DNA from: Verrucomicrobiota bacterium
GTDB taxonomy: Bacteria; Verrucomicrobiota; Verrucomicrobiia; Limisphaerales; CANJSG01
NCBI GenBank assembly: GCA_947476875.1
Contig: CANJSG010000013.1
Span: forward strand, 1 to 37,020
Direction of reading: 5' to 3'
Length of the DNA stretch: 37,020 nucleotides
Shown here: positions 16,870 through 24,385 of the stretch, one piece after another
How the letters are laid out: each line of letters begins with the position of its first letter
Numbering within the stretch: position 1 is the first letter of the stretch
Program-made: the position numbers and the translations under genes
The notes under the pieces: generated by a model
Seen by the model: the letters and a program-made list of their open reading frames with translations, nothing else
Databases searched by the model: none
Told to the model about the DNA's origin: nothing

Positions 16870-17673
16870 TTAGTTCCTTACAGCGTCCCGAACAGAATTT
16901 TTTGCCAGCGCATTCACCACCACCGGCCGGCCGGCTTCCCCGGCCAAGGCGACCACGCGGGCGTGTGTTTCCCGGGCCAGGGACTTGCGGTCGCCGGAAG
17001 CGGTCATTGCCTGGCCGATCCGCACGTGCGCGATGATCTGTTTCTTTCCGAGAAGTTTGAAGAAGTGGGGCACAAACGTCATGTCGCGCCAGTAGCAGAT
17101 CTCTTCGGCGGGATCGCCCTCGTGAAGTTCGTAGCCGAGCCAGGCCGGCGTCACCGCGTGGGTTGAACCGGCCACGGATTCGAAGACGCCCGGATAGAAC
17201 GGAAGCACGTCGCTGCCGCCTGAACTCGTGCCTTCAGGAAAAACCATGACGGAAATGCCCTGTTCCAGCAGGTGACGGATCCCTTTGGCCGCGGCGGCGA
17301 TGTCGGCCCGGTTTTCACGGCGGACAAACAGCGTTCCCGCGGCTTGGGCGCCCCACCCGATCACAGGCCACGAACGGACTTCGACCTTCGAAACAAAGGA
17401 GCAGGGATGCAGCGAACCAAGGACAATGATGTCGAGATAGCTCAGGTGATTCGCGACGAGCAGCCCGGTGGAGATCGGCGGCCCACTCGCCCGGATTTGA
17501 AGCCCGATGCCCGCCGCGATTCGACGGCAGGTGTCCTGAAGCCATTCCGAACGTCCGACCTGGGTCCGGTGCTTGGCGGAGAGCAGAAAACGGCAAAACG
17601 CGCCGCCCAGAATGACTGCGAAAGCCAGCAGGTGCCAGAGACTGCGGAAGAACGATGGGACAGCGCGGGCCAT
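16870..17673 (-). CDS. olsA: Lysophospholipid/lyso-ornithine-lipid acyltransferase (PlsC/OlsA family)
   Basis: The 267 residues carry the acyltransferase HX4D motif in LLVANHLSYLDIIVLG (His76, Asp81) and the second motif VFPEGTSSGG at about 145-153. The N-terminal hydrophobic stretch (residues ~10-30) suggests attachment to the inner membrane. The family transfers acyl chains from acyl-ACP or acyl-CoA to lyso-lipids. The gene starts 3 bases after the OlsB-like gene, an arrangement known from olsBA operons. I therefore infer the second acylation step of ornithine-lipid synthesis; ordinary PlsC activity on lysophosphatidate remains possible. Confidence 0.8.
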   Translation of the reverse strand: MARAVPSFFRSLWHLLAFAVILGGAFCRFLLSAKHRTQVGRSEWLQDTCRRIAAGIGLQIRASGPPISTGLLVANHLSYLDIIVLGSLHPCSFVSKVEVRSWPVIGWGAQAAGTLFVRRENRADIAAAAKGIRHLLEQGISVMVFPEGTSSGGSDVLPFYPGVFESVAGSTHAVTPAWLGYELHEGDPAEEICYWRDMTFVPHFFKLLGKKQIIAHVRIGQAMTASGDRKSLARETHARVVALAGEAGRPVVVNALAKNSVRDAVRN

Positions 17674-17676
17674 GCG

Positions 17677-18462
17677 CTAGTTTCCGGGCGCGGAGATCCC
17701 GAAGAAGCGCTGCATCGCCCGGGGCGACAACTGGCGCAGGTCCATCAGCGTGAGAAAATCGATCGTCTTGAACTCCCGATCCAATGCCGGCGGCCCGCAG
17801 ATCTTCGCGCCGACCGTCAGGTAGGCTCCGAGCAGCCGTGGGATCTTCGGCGTCTCGTTCGACACAGTTTCCAGAGGGCAATGAAACGCCGGCGTCGGAA
17901 CGGTGCGAAGGCGTTCCTCCACAAGACTGTCGTGGAGTTGCTGGTAGGCGGTGGCGCCGAGCGCCGGATCCTGCGAGGTGAACGAACTGCAACCGATCAG
18001 GTAGTAGGCATCGTGGCTGGCGGCGTATTGGGCGATGCCTTTCCAGAGCAGGTTCAGCACGGTGAAGTTCCGGTGCTCTTCCTTGATGCACGCCCGGCCT
18101 AACTCGATGACGTGCGGCCGGAGCGGTTCGTAGGGCGCGAACCCGAATTCCTGTTCGCTGTAGTAGCCATGGTTTTTTGCCGCCGAAGGTCCGGTTTGCA
18201 GACGATAGGTGCCGACGACTTCGCCCGTGGCCGGGTTCTCGACCAGCAGATGGTCGCAGACGCTGTCGAACCGGTCGGCGTCGAGGCAAGTCTCGTAGGC
18301 GGTCTCAAGGCCTTCGCGCAACTCGAGATTGAATACGACGAACCGGAGGAACTGCGCGGCACGGATGTCGGCTTCCGAATTGGCGAGGCGGACCCGGTAG
18401 TTCGCGGGTTTGGCGCTTTGGGCGACTGCTGAGATGGCGGACAACAAGGACATGAACCGCAT
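17677..18462 (-). CDS. olsB: OlsB-like ornithine-acyl-ACP N-acyltransferase (GNAT-type)
   Basis: This 261-residue protein belongs to the hemolysin-like/OlsB acyltransferase group. It has RLANSEADIRAAQFLRFVVFN at the start, CDHLLVENPATGEVVGTYRL in the acyl-donor core, and VIELGRACIKEEHRNFTVLNLLWKGIAQYA with DAYYLIGCSSFTSQDP after it. OlsB forms an amide between the alpha-amino group of ornithine and a 3-hydroxyacyl chain. The start codon overlaps the stop of the upstream DoxX gene as ATGA, indicating translational coupling, and the PlsC/OlsA-type gene follows directly. Assignment rests on family features plus context, so the exact amino-acid substrate is not certain. Confidence 0.8.
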   Translation of the reverse strand: MRFMSLLSAISAVAQSAKPANYRVRLANSEADIRAAQFLRFVVFNLELREGLETAYETCLDADRFDSVCDHLLVENPATGEVVGTYRLQTGPSAAKNHGYYSEQEFGFAPYEPLRPHVIELGRACIKEEHRNFTVLNLLWKGIAQYAASHDAYYLIGCSSFTSQDPALGATAYQQLHDSLVEERLRTVPTPAFHCPLETVSNETPKIPRLLGAYLTVGAKICGPPALDREFKTIDFLTLMDLRQLSPRAMQRFFGISAPGN

Positions 18463-18896
18463 CAGGAGTGCCGGACCTTTGTCCCGCAGTCAACGGCGGC
18501 GAAGCGCGCTCCAAACAGGGGAATCTCGGAACGCCGGAGCCAGACCACGAGAGCGCTGGAAAGGAACACCGTCCACGCAAGCGCGAACAAAAGCCCTCCG
18601 TCGTCCTTCACGACAATCCCAAGCCTGGTCAGGTGGCTGCCGATGGCTCCGGCCATCACGCCCATGGCCATCCCGGCGCCGTAGATCGAGAACCGTCCGC
18701 TGAGGAGCAATCCGGCGGCGATCAATTCGGCGATGCCGGAGCCGATCCGGCCCCACGGTTCAGCCCCGAGCTTGGTGAAGATGTAGACCGATTCTTCAGC
18801 TGCCGTGAATTTGAAGAACAGAGTCTGGAACAGGATGGCGGCGGCGATGATCTGGCAAGTCCAGGTGACGTTGCGATGGCGTTTGCAGGAGTTCAT
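18462..18896 (-). CDS. DoxX-family membrane protein
   Basis: This 144-residue protein has four hydrophobic segments in the DoxX pattern: CQIIAAAILFQTLFFKFTAAEES (TM1), GSGIAELIAAGLLLSGRFSIYGAGMAMGVMAGAI (TM2-3) and LLFALAWTVFLSSALVVWL (TM4). Members are often linked to quinone or thiosulfate redox chemistry or to membrane protection, but none of that can be read here. The stop overlaps the OlsB-like start (ATGA), so both belong to one operon. A YHS-domain gene lies 52 bases upstream in the same direction. Confidence 0.8.
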   Translation of the reverse strand: MNSCKRHRNVTWTCQIIAAAILFQTLFFKFTAAEESVYIFTKLGAEPWGRIGSGIAELIAAGLLLSGRFSIYGAGMAMGVMAGAIGSHLTRLGIVVKDDGGLLFALAWTVFLSSALVVWLRRSEIPLFGARFAAVDCGTKVRHS

Positions 18897-18948
18897 GGGA
18901 GGTATTGGAGGAGGGTGGCTACTGGTCGTCTTGGGTCGCGCGTTCCGG

Positions 18949-19443
18949 TCATTCGCCGGAGATCTTTTTCCACTGGGTGTCGGCCTTCAAAGTCTGGGCG
19001 GACTCATCCTTGTCCCAGTCCTTGCGGGCATTTCCCCAGAGGCCTTTGTAGAAGAGGAAGAGCCGGCCGTTGGTCACCTTGAAATTCTGCGGGTCGATTT
19101 CGACCTTCTCACCCCGGGCCATCGCCGTGGCGCACCATCCGCCGTAGGTCGGGAGATACTTGGCCGGGCCCGCTTCGAAGAGAGCTTTGTTCACGGCGGT
19201 GGCGAACCAATAGACGACTCCGGCGTGCGTCGTGGAGATTTCCCTGGAGCCTTTGGCCGCCTTGTTCTGTGCAATGTAGGCAACAGGATCGTGGCCTTGG
19301 AGTGCGATCTTGTCGGCACCGAGGTTGTATTGCTTCGGGTCCGTGGCGGCCGCGCGGGTCGCGAAATCGACGGCGACGAAGGAGGCCAGAACAAGCAAAG
19401 GAGTCCGGCTGATGAACGAACGACGTGAGAGGATGGCTTTCAT
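18949..19443 (-). CDS. Exported YHS-domain protein
   Basis: The 164 residues begin with an export signal that has a twin arginine (SRRSFISRTPLLVLASFVAV), possibly a Tat signal. The mature part contains the YHS family core KIALQGHDPVAYIAQNKAAKGS, VVYWFATAVNKALFEAGPAKYLPTYGGWCATAMARG and GRLFLFYKG. Related proteins are periplasmic and may bind metal; the single Cys in GGWCA is conserved in this group. It is the likely first gene of the leftward cluster that includes DoxX and the OlsB/OlsA-like genes. Confidence 0.8.
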   Translation of the reverse strand: MKAILSRRSFISRTPLLVLASFVAVDFATRAAATDPKQYNLGADKIALQGHDPVAYIAQNKAAKGSREISTTHAGVVYWFATAVNKALFEAGPAKYLPTYGGWCATAMARGEKVEIDPQNFKVTNGRLFLFYKGLWGNARKDWDKDESAQTLKADTQWKKISGE

Positions 19444-19802
19444 TTTTGAGGAGCGGCACTTGTGATTCCGTGCCAGCAGGGATGAGTGGGAGATCGTAGA
19501 GAAACCTTACAGGGAGAGATCAGGCGGCGAATTGAACCGGAACGATTCCGGGGGAAATGCGGCTGCGGAGCGACTGCTTCAAGGCAGGGCAGCGCATCTT
19601 GCCTGCCCAAGACACTCCCGCCCTGCCTTCAACTGCGTGGTCCCGGCTGAAGCACCAGTGCACGGGTCGACTGGCTCGCCCGTCCTTGTTGACGAAGCGA
19701 CACGGCTGCTCCGGGGAGCCTCGGTCGTCCACGGAAATGTCCGGATCCGGTTCGCCGGTGCCGCTGCAAGCCGCAGGTGGTTGGATGCCGTGATGCGGGC
19801 GG
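19444..19802. other. Intergenic stretch with an interspersed repeat
   Basis: No convincing gene is present. The notable content is repeat copy 1 (described separately). The rest should hold the promoter of the YHS/DoxX/ols cluster, but I see no clear promoter boxes. Confidence 0.6.
19533..19730. repeat. Interspersed repeat, copy 1
   Basis: It begins TGAACCGGAAC and matches a second copy at 32598. The stretch 19559-19620 aligns to 32624-32685 without gaps, with 10 mismatches in 62 bases; the shared core is CTGCTTCAAGG ... TCTTGCCTGCC. Beyond 19620 similarity continues in patches with small indels (CAACTG..GTGG, CTGCTC.GGGG), so the unit may be about 150-200 bases. Its right boundary is approximate. 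Confidence 0.65.
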
Positions 19803-20117
19803 TCAGCTCGGTTCGTCGACCGCCTCGCGCAGTCGGCGTTTCAGGCGCGCGCGCGATTCTTCCGGCATGTGCTTCGAGGATTGGGAGGGCGCCTGATGCT
19901 TCGCCTGCGAAGCGGTGGAACGGATCAGTTTGATCTGGTCGGTGTAGCGTTGGCACCAGGAGCAGATCCGGAAGTGCATCCACATCAGCAGCCGTTCACG
20001 CAGCGACAAACGGCGTTCGTGCGATTCGGAGTCCAGGCGAACGATCGCCTTGCAGGGCGGCAAGCGGTGCGCGAGCCGGAACATCAAGCGCTTCTTCAGG
20101 GACGGCTTGGAGATCAT
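19803..20117 (-). CDS. Zinc-finger anti-sigma-like protein (distal to sigma factor)
   Basis: I choose the ATG at 20117, 4 bases after the sigma-factor stop; the ORF-track start at 20150 would overlap the sigma gene with an Arg-run. The product, 104 residues, has the zf-HC2 pattern common in small verrucomicrobial anti-sigma genes: LPPCKAIVRL, then ERLLMWMHFRICSWCQRY, with the HxxxCxxC zinc site. The C-terminal half is charged and probably flexible, and there is no membrane segment. Coupling to the sigma gene suggests it binds and holds that sigma factor, possibly in a redox-sensitive way. Confidence 0.68.
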   Translation of the reverse strand: MISKPSLKKRLMFRLAHRLPPCKAIVRLDSESHERRLSLRERLLMWMHFRICSWCQRYTDQIKLIRSTASQAKHQAPSQSSKHMPEESRARLKRRLREAVDEPS

Positions 20118-20121
20118 GGTA

Positions 20122-20787
20122 TCACGCCTCCTCCGGGTCCTCTTTGCCAAACCAGCTCACTTCGAGACATCGCCTCAACGCAAGGCGTGCCCGGTGGAGC
20201 ATCACCCACAGATTGTTCTGCGAGATGTTCAGGGTGGAGCAGATCTCTTCGCCTGGAATGTCGTCGACCTCGCGCATCAAGAATACTTGGGCGATCTTCT
20301 GGGGGAGTTTGCTCGTGCAGCCGTTGAACGCCTTCCAGAACTCGTCCTGGTCGACGTCGCCGGCGCTGCTCCAGTCGCTCGGCGCCATCGCCGGAGTCCA
20401 ATGGTCGGCGAAGCCGGGATACTCGAACGTCTTGTTCTCCTCGTCCTCGTAGAAGTTGAGGTCGGTGAAGGAGGTTTCACGGCCGGCTTTCCGAAAATGA
20501 TCGAGGATCTTGTTCTTCAGGATTCCGGTGAGCCAGCTCCGCTCCGAAGATCGGCCTTCGAATTTTTCGTGGCTTCGCAGCGCCGCCAGAAGGGTCTCTT
20601 GCACAAAATCCTCCGCCCTCGTCTGGTCGCGCAGCCGGGACAGCGCGTAGTGGAAAAGATAGTCCCCGTGGTCATCGACCCAGCGCTCTGGATCAAGGGC
20701 CTGTGCTGAGGCGGGGCCGGCGCGATCCGCTTTCGCGGGCGGAAGCGCATCTGTTTTCTGAGGAAACGGCCCGGATGGAGAGCTCAT
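20122..20787 (-). CDS. RNA polymerase sigma factor, sigma-70/ECF family
   Basis: The ATG at 20787 gives 221 residues. Region 2 is DHGDYLFHYALSRLRDQTRAEDFVQETLLAALRSHEKFEGRSSERSWL with the family's DxVQET segment. Region 4 is LPQKIAQVFLMREVDDIPGEEICSTLNISQNNLWVMLHRARLALRRCLE. Between them lies a ~50-residue linker longer than in minimal ECF factors (TFEYPGFADHWTPAMAPSDW), a feature of one verrucomicrobial ECF-like group. Zinc-finger anti-sigma-like genes lie directly before (16 bases) and after (4 bases) it, so the three likely form one regulatory operon. Confidence 0.88.
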   Translation of the reverse strand: MSSPSGPFPQKTDALPPAKADRAGPASAQALDPERWVDDHGDYLFHYALSRLRDQTRAEDFVQETLLAALRSHEKFEGRSSERSWLTGILKNKILDHFRKAGRETSFTDLNFYEDEENKTFEYPGFADHWTPAMAPSDWSSAGDVDQDEFWKAFNGCTSKLPQKIAQVFLMREVDDIPGEEICSTLNISQNNLWVMLHRARLALRRCLEVSWFGKEDPEEA

Positions 20788-20803
20788 GTCTGAAGTCAGA
20801 GGC

Positions 20804-21109
20804 TCAAGACGCGGGTTTATTGCGGATAATGTTTTTAATTCTCTCCTTGGCCGGTTCAGTAAGCCTGTGGCGCCCTCCGCCCGACGGACCAACAGTCCGG
20901 ACCATTCTCCTTAGCCACTGGAGCTGAAGGCGATAACGCCTGCATGAACGACACAGTGCGAGATGGAGCCAGTAGCCGACATTCCTGAAGAACGGCAGCG
21001 TCGTCTCCTGCTTTTCAGAAGAGCGACAGCACATTTCCCGGCAGTTGGGAGAAATCGTTTCCCTCAAGCCCCGGAGGGATGCGCTCCAGCCATGGGTTTG
21101 CATCGTCAT
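20804..21109 (-). CDS. Second small zinc-finger anti-sigma-like protein (upstream of sigma factor)
   Basis: The convincing part is residues ~26-75: NCREMCCRSSEKQE, then VGYWLHLALCRSCRRYRLQLQWLRRMV. This is the CxxC / HxxxCxxC zf-HC2 layout of short anti-sigma proteins. The stop at 20804 lies 16 bases before the sigma start, on the same strand. The start is uncertain: the ATG at 21109 or 21103 gives ~100 residues, with an N-terminal ~25 residues that do not look like the family. A shorter form from a non-ATG start is possible, and so is a damaged 5' end. Confidence 0.52.
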   Translation of the reverse strand: MTMQTHGWSASLRGLRETISPNCREMCCRSSEKQETTLPFFRNVGYWLHLALCRSCRRYRLQLQWLRRMVRTVGPSGGGRHRLTEPAKERIKNIIRNKPAS

Positions 21110-21341
21110 GCTCGGTATGTCGTTCGAACGGCGGATTCATTACAACAAAAGCCAACAGAAATTCGGAGCCGAGCGGACGAGATCACTCAAACCGGCGCCG
21201 TCGGCTAGGTTGGAGACCATGTTTTCGATCCGTTGTAAGGATTTCGCCGGCGGCCCGACAGACCCGGGAGCACCCAGCCGTTACACTCAGCTCCAAGAAC
21301 CGCCCTTGAGAAGTGACGGCAATCATCAATCCTCCCTACGA

Positions 21342-21902
21342 ATGATCACCCTCATCTCCGGCACCAACCGCCCGGGCAGCAACACCCGCAAAGTCACCGC
21401 CGTCGTCGCGTCGCTCTACGCGGAGCTCGGCATTCCCACGAAGCTGATCGATCTGCTCGATCTTCCTCCGGCCATCTTCGATCCGTCCGCCTACGCGGCG
21501 CCGCCGGCGGCATTCCTGCCGTTTTCCCAGGGCATCCTCGACGCGTCGGGTCTCGTCGTCGTGACCCCGGAATACAACGGGTCGATGCCCGGCGTCCTGA
21601 AGCTCTTCATCGACCATCTGAAATTCCCGCAGAGTTTTGAGGCCAAGCCGGTCTGTTTCACCGGTTTCGCCGCCGGCATGTGGGGAGCGCTGCGAAGCGT
21701 CGAACAGTTGCAGGCGATTTTCGGCTACCGCAACGCGCACATCTTTCCCAAACGCGTCTTCCTGCCTGGGATCGGCCAAGCGCTCGATGCCGACGGGCGA
21801 TTCGTCGATGCCGGGATCACGGATCGCTTGCGCGAACAGGCGGCGGGGTTCAGCGCCTTTGTGAAAGCCTTGGAGGGAATCCGCGCTCCGGTAAAACCGT
21901 GA
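21342..21902 (+). CDS. NADPH-dependent FMN reductase-family flavoprotein
   Basis: I place the start at the ATG at 21342; the ORF-track start is 99 codons upstream through sequence without protein-like character. The 186 residues begin MITLISGTNRPGSNTRKVT, the phosphate-binding loop for FMN. They contain GLVVVTPEYNGSMPGVLKLFIDHL, the family's signature strand-loop, and a GFAAGMWGALRSVEQLQAIF segment lining the flavin. Members reduce FMN, quinones, chromate or azo dyes with NAD(P)H; the substrate is unknown. The 232 bases upstream (21110-21341) hold no feature I recognise. Confidence 0.88.
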   Translation: MITLISGTNRPGSNTRKVTAVVASLYAELGIPTKLIDLLDLPPAIFDPSAYAAPPAAFLPFSQGILDASGLVVVTPEYNGSMPGVLKLFIDHLKFPQSFEAKPVCFTGFAAGMWGALRSVEQLQAIFGYRNAHIFPKRVFLPGIGQALDADGRFVDAGITDRLREQAAGFSAFVKALEGIRAPVKP

Positions 21903-22036
21903 AGCATCCAAGGGCTCGGTCTGTTTCAAAGTCCGCCCAAACGCTCACTGGCATCCGATGAAAAAAGGAGGACGCCGATTCAGGAAAATAGTGCGCGGAT
22001 CTGGATGGATGGCAGCGATCGGCTTGGTCGCTCTTC

Positions 22037-22711
22037 ATGGTGCAGGGTGTCTTGTCATGCCCGGCGAACGCGGCGATCTGGCATACGCAGTTCGCCGCTC
22101 CGTTTCCAAAAGCAAACTTGGTTGCCTGCGATCGGCCGGGATTTGGCGCTTCAAAACCTGCAGCCCGCGATCCCCATCTGGGCGAACAGGTGAAGGCGTT
22201 GACCCATCTCATCACCGCATTGCCGCGGCGGCCGACCATTCTCGTGGGTCATTCCTATGGTGGTCCCGTGGTCTTGATGACGGCAGTCCGACAGCCTGAC
22301 CTTGTCGCGGGCATTGTTCTGATCGGCGGCAGCGTCGATCCGTCGCAAGAGCGCCCGCTCTGGGGGCAATACCCGCTGCATACCGCCGCCGTATCGTGGG
22401 CTCTTCCGGGCTGGCTTCGTCAATGCAACCGCGAGCTCATGACGCTCCAGGGCGATCTGATTGCGCTGGAGAAGGAGCTGCCCCGGCTTCGAACGCCCGT
22501 CGTCATGCTTCATGGCGAACGCGATCGACAGGTGCCGGTCGAGAACGTCGCCTTTCTCCGCCGGAAGCTCGTGGCATTGGGAAAGAGCGGCCTGTTTCAG
22601 GAGCTCGTCTTCCCTGACTACACGCACTTCATCCCGTGGAAACATCCGGACGCCGTCGCCGAAGCAGTCACGATGGCCATGGAACGCTCGGGACAGATTC
22701 GGAGCCGCTGA
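22037..22711 (+). CDS. Alpha/beta hydrolase with damaged N-terminus
   Basis: The core fold is clear from NAAIWHTQFAAP onward: VACDRPGFGAS, the nucleophile elbow LVGHSYGGPV, the acid in MLHGERDRQVPVE and the His of PDYTHFIPWKHP. The catalytic triad Ser-Asp-His is thus complete. The beginning is not normal: the strands before the first loop and the usual HG oxyanion motif are missing in this frame. One frame over, from the ATG at 21958, sits a signal peptide-like stretch (IVRGSGWMAAIGLVALHGAGC) ending in a lipobox-like Cys and reading into MPGERG. I suspect a frameshift, possibly with a deletion, so the annotated start at 22037 is only the first in-frame ATG. Confidence 0.65.
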   Translation: MVQGVLSCPANAAIWHTQFAAPFPKANLVACDRPGFGASKPAARDPHLGEQVKALTHLITALPRRPTILVGHSYGGPVVLMTAVRQPDLVAGIVLIGGSVDPSQERPLWGQYPLHTAAVSWALPGWLRQCNRELMTLQGDLIALEKELPRLRTPVVMLHGERDRQVPVENVAFLRRKLVALGKSGLFQELVFPDYTHFIPWKHPDAVAEAVTMAMERSGQIRSR

Positions 22712-22791
22712 GCTTTCGGAAGTTTGGATCAACTTCGGCGACGTATGCATTCCTGAACAACTACGACCCCACTCACGCCCGCCGATCGGCG

Positions 22792-23382
22792 ATGATCGAG
22801 CTGAACGACCAGCGTTCGTTTCAAGTGCTCGGTGCGGAGTTGGCCGCCGCTCAACGGCCGCAGGCGATGGTCGTCGGCAAAGTGTTCCTGACCGGCGAGT
22901 TGGTCGACACCAAGTGCTATCTCGGAGTCATGCGGCCCGCCGTGGGCAAGGTCCATCGCGCGTGCGCCGTTCGTTGCCTCAGCGGAGGCGTGCCTCCCGA
23001 AATTCTCGTGAAGGACCAGGCCGGGAACCAGATCGCCGTTCCGCTTGTCGGGGCCAACGGCGGCCTCCTTTCCGTCGATCCCCAGTGGGCTGCAAGGATT
23101 CTGACGGTTGAAGGAATCTTGGAGATCGTGGACGGGCTGACTTGGTTGAAGGCCGGGGCGATTCGATTTCATCGAGACCAGGCGCGAGGCGGCGCAGTTC
23201 GGTGGAACGTTTTTGCAGGATGGTCCTCCGCCGATCGAGTGAACGCGAACGGGGCATTTGGAGTAGAGGAGGAGGTTTGTTCGGCAGGCAATTTTCCTGA
23301 AACTTCCCTCCGAGGCCCGTGTCCTGTTGCTATGGTCACCCGGCGAGCCGGGCCGATAGATGAGCCAACTGGAAGAGTTTGA
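22792..23382 (+). CDS. Conserved-domain hypothetical protein, probably a fragment
   Basis: The recognisable part is KVFLTGELVDTKCYLGVMRPAVGKVHRACAVRCLSGGVPPEILV, with conserved Cys/His positions. The pattern recurs as the C-terminal domain of uncharacterised exported or membrane proteins; I know no function. The ATG at 22792 leaves only ~25 residues before the domain, shorter than in the full proteins I recall. After about residue 130 (IVDGLTWLKAGAIRFH) the sequence loses protein character and runs 22 bases into the ECF sigma gene, so the true stop may have been lost. The longer ORF-track start at 22636 overlaps the hydrolase gene. Confidence 0.5.
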   Translation: MIELNDQRSFQVLGAELAAAQRPQAMVVGKVFLTGELVDTKCYLGVMRPAVGKVHRACAVRCLSGGVPPEILVKDQAGNQIAVPLVGANGGLLSVDPQWAARILTVEGILEIVDGLTWLKAGAIRFHRDQARGGAVRWNVFAGWSSADRVNANGAFGVEEEVCSAGNFPETSLRGPCPVAMVTRRAGPIDEPTGRV

Positions 23383-23917
23383 GACGTTCATGATGAACTA
23401 CCAGAACATGGTATTCACGACAGCCGTGCGCCTTCTCGGGAACGAGACCGACGCCGCGGACATCTCGCAGAACGCCTTCCTCAAGGCCTTCGAGCACTTT
23501 GAAACCATCCGGACAAGCCCGACGGCGGGAGGCTGGCTGAAGACGGTGACGACAAATCTCTGCCTCAACCACCTCCAGCGTTACCGCAACCGCTGGCGGA
23601 TGTTCTCCGAGCTCCGGAACGAGAAGGAGGACGAGAGCAGCTTCGAGTCGGACTTGGCCGCCGAAGTTCCGGTCGACTGTCTGGGCGAAGACGAGCGTTC
23701 CATTCTCGAAAAGGCCTTGGCCCGTTTGCCGGAGGCGCAGCGGGTGCCGCTGTTGCTCTACCATTTTGAAGACCTGAGCTACGAGGAGATCGCCGCGCGT
23801 CTCAGGGTCAGCGTCGGCAAGGTCAAGACTGACATCCATCGGGGCCGCGATGCCTTGAAGACCAAACTCAAACTCGACGCGGAGGGCGAACCTGTCGGTC
23901 TCCGTGTCGGAAGCTGA
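23360..23917 (+). CDS. ECF RNA polymerase sigma factor
   Basis: This 185-residue protein has the minimal ECF form. Region 2 is FMMNYQNMVFTTAVRLLGNETDAADISQNAFLKAFEHFETI. Region 4 is LPEAQRVPLLLYHFEDLSYEEIAARLRVSVGKVKTDIHRGRDALK, with the recognition helix near the end. The next gene starts 4 bases after the stop and encodes a small membrane protein, the position normally taken by the cognate anti-sigma factor. Confidence 0.92.
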   Translation: MSQLEEFETFMMNYQNMVFTTAVRLLGNETDAADISQNAFLKAFEHFETIRTSPTAGGWLKTVTTNLCLNHLQRYRNRWRMFSELRNEKEDESSFESDLAAEVPVDCLGEDERSILEKALARLPEAQRVPLLLYHFEDLSYEEIAARLRVSVGKVKTDIHRGRDALKTKLKLDAEGEPVGLRVGS

Positions 23918-23921
23918 AGCC

Positions 23922-24383
23922 ATGAACAACCAACCACCAGACCCCGGCCTCGAAGAGCTGATCGGCCGCAAGCTGCGGACCCTGCCCGAACGCAAGGCTC
24001 CGGCCTCGCTCCGGGCGAACGTCTTCGCGGCCATCCGTGCCCGGGCGGCACGCCCGTGGTATCAGCGCGCCTGGTTCGAGTGGCCCCGCCATTTGCAGGT
24101 GCTGTCGCTTGTTCTCTTTCTGGGGTTCTCCGGCGCGCTGGGCTGGCTGATCACGGGCCACGAGGTGACTCTGACTTCGCTTTCTCCCGTTTTGGCGGAA
24201 CGGGTTTCCTCCGTTGGATCTGAGATCGGGTGGTTCCTCAACCTGATGACCGCGTTCGTCCGTGCGGTCCCCGCTTCCTACTGGATGGCCGCGTTGGGGG
24301 TGCTGGCCGGCATGCTGTTTACCTGTGCCGGGCTTGGTAGCGCCTTCTACCGGTTCGTCGTCCTCGACCTTCGAAAAGACTGA
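23922..24383 (+). CDS. Small membrane protein, putative anti-sigma factor
   Basis: I choose the ATG at 23922, just after the sigma stop, over the overlapping GTG at 23904. The 153 residues have a soluble N-terminal part (PGLEELIGRKLRTLPERKAPASLRANVFAAIRAR) typical of verrucomicrobial anti-sigma-like proteins. Two hydrophobic segments follow (VLSLVLFLGFSGALGWLI and YWMAALGVLAGMLFTCAGLG). No zinc-finger Cys/His cluster is present. Function is inferred from position behind the ECF factor. The RDD/polymer-forming gene starts 2 bases after its stop. Confidence 0.72.
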   Translation: MNNQPPDPGLEELIGRKLRTLPERKAPASLRANVFAAIRARAARPWYQRAWFEWPRHLQVLSLVLFLGFSGALGWLITGHEVTLTSLSPVLAERVSSVGSEIGWFLNLMTAFVRAVPASYWMAALGVLAGMLFTCAGLGSAFYRFVVLDLRKD

Positions 24384-24385
24384 TC

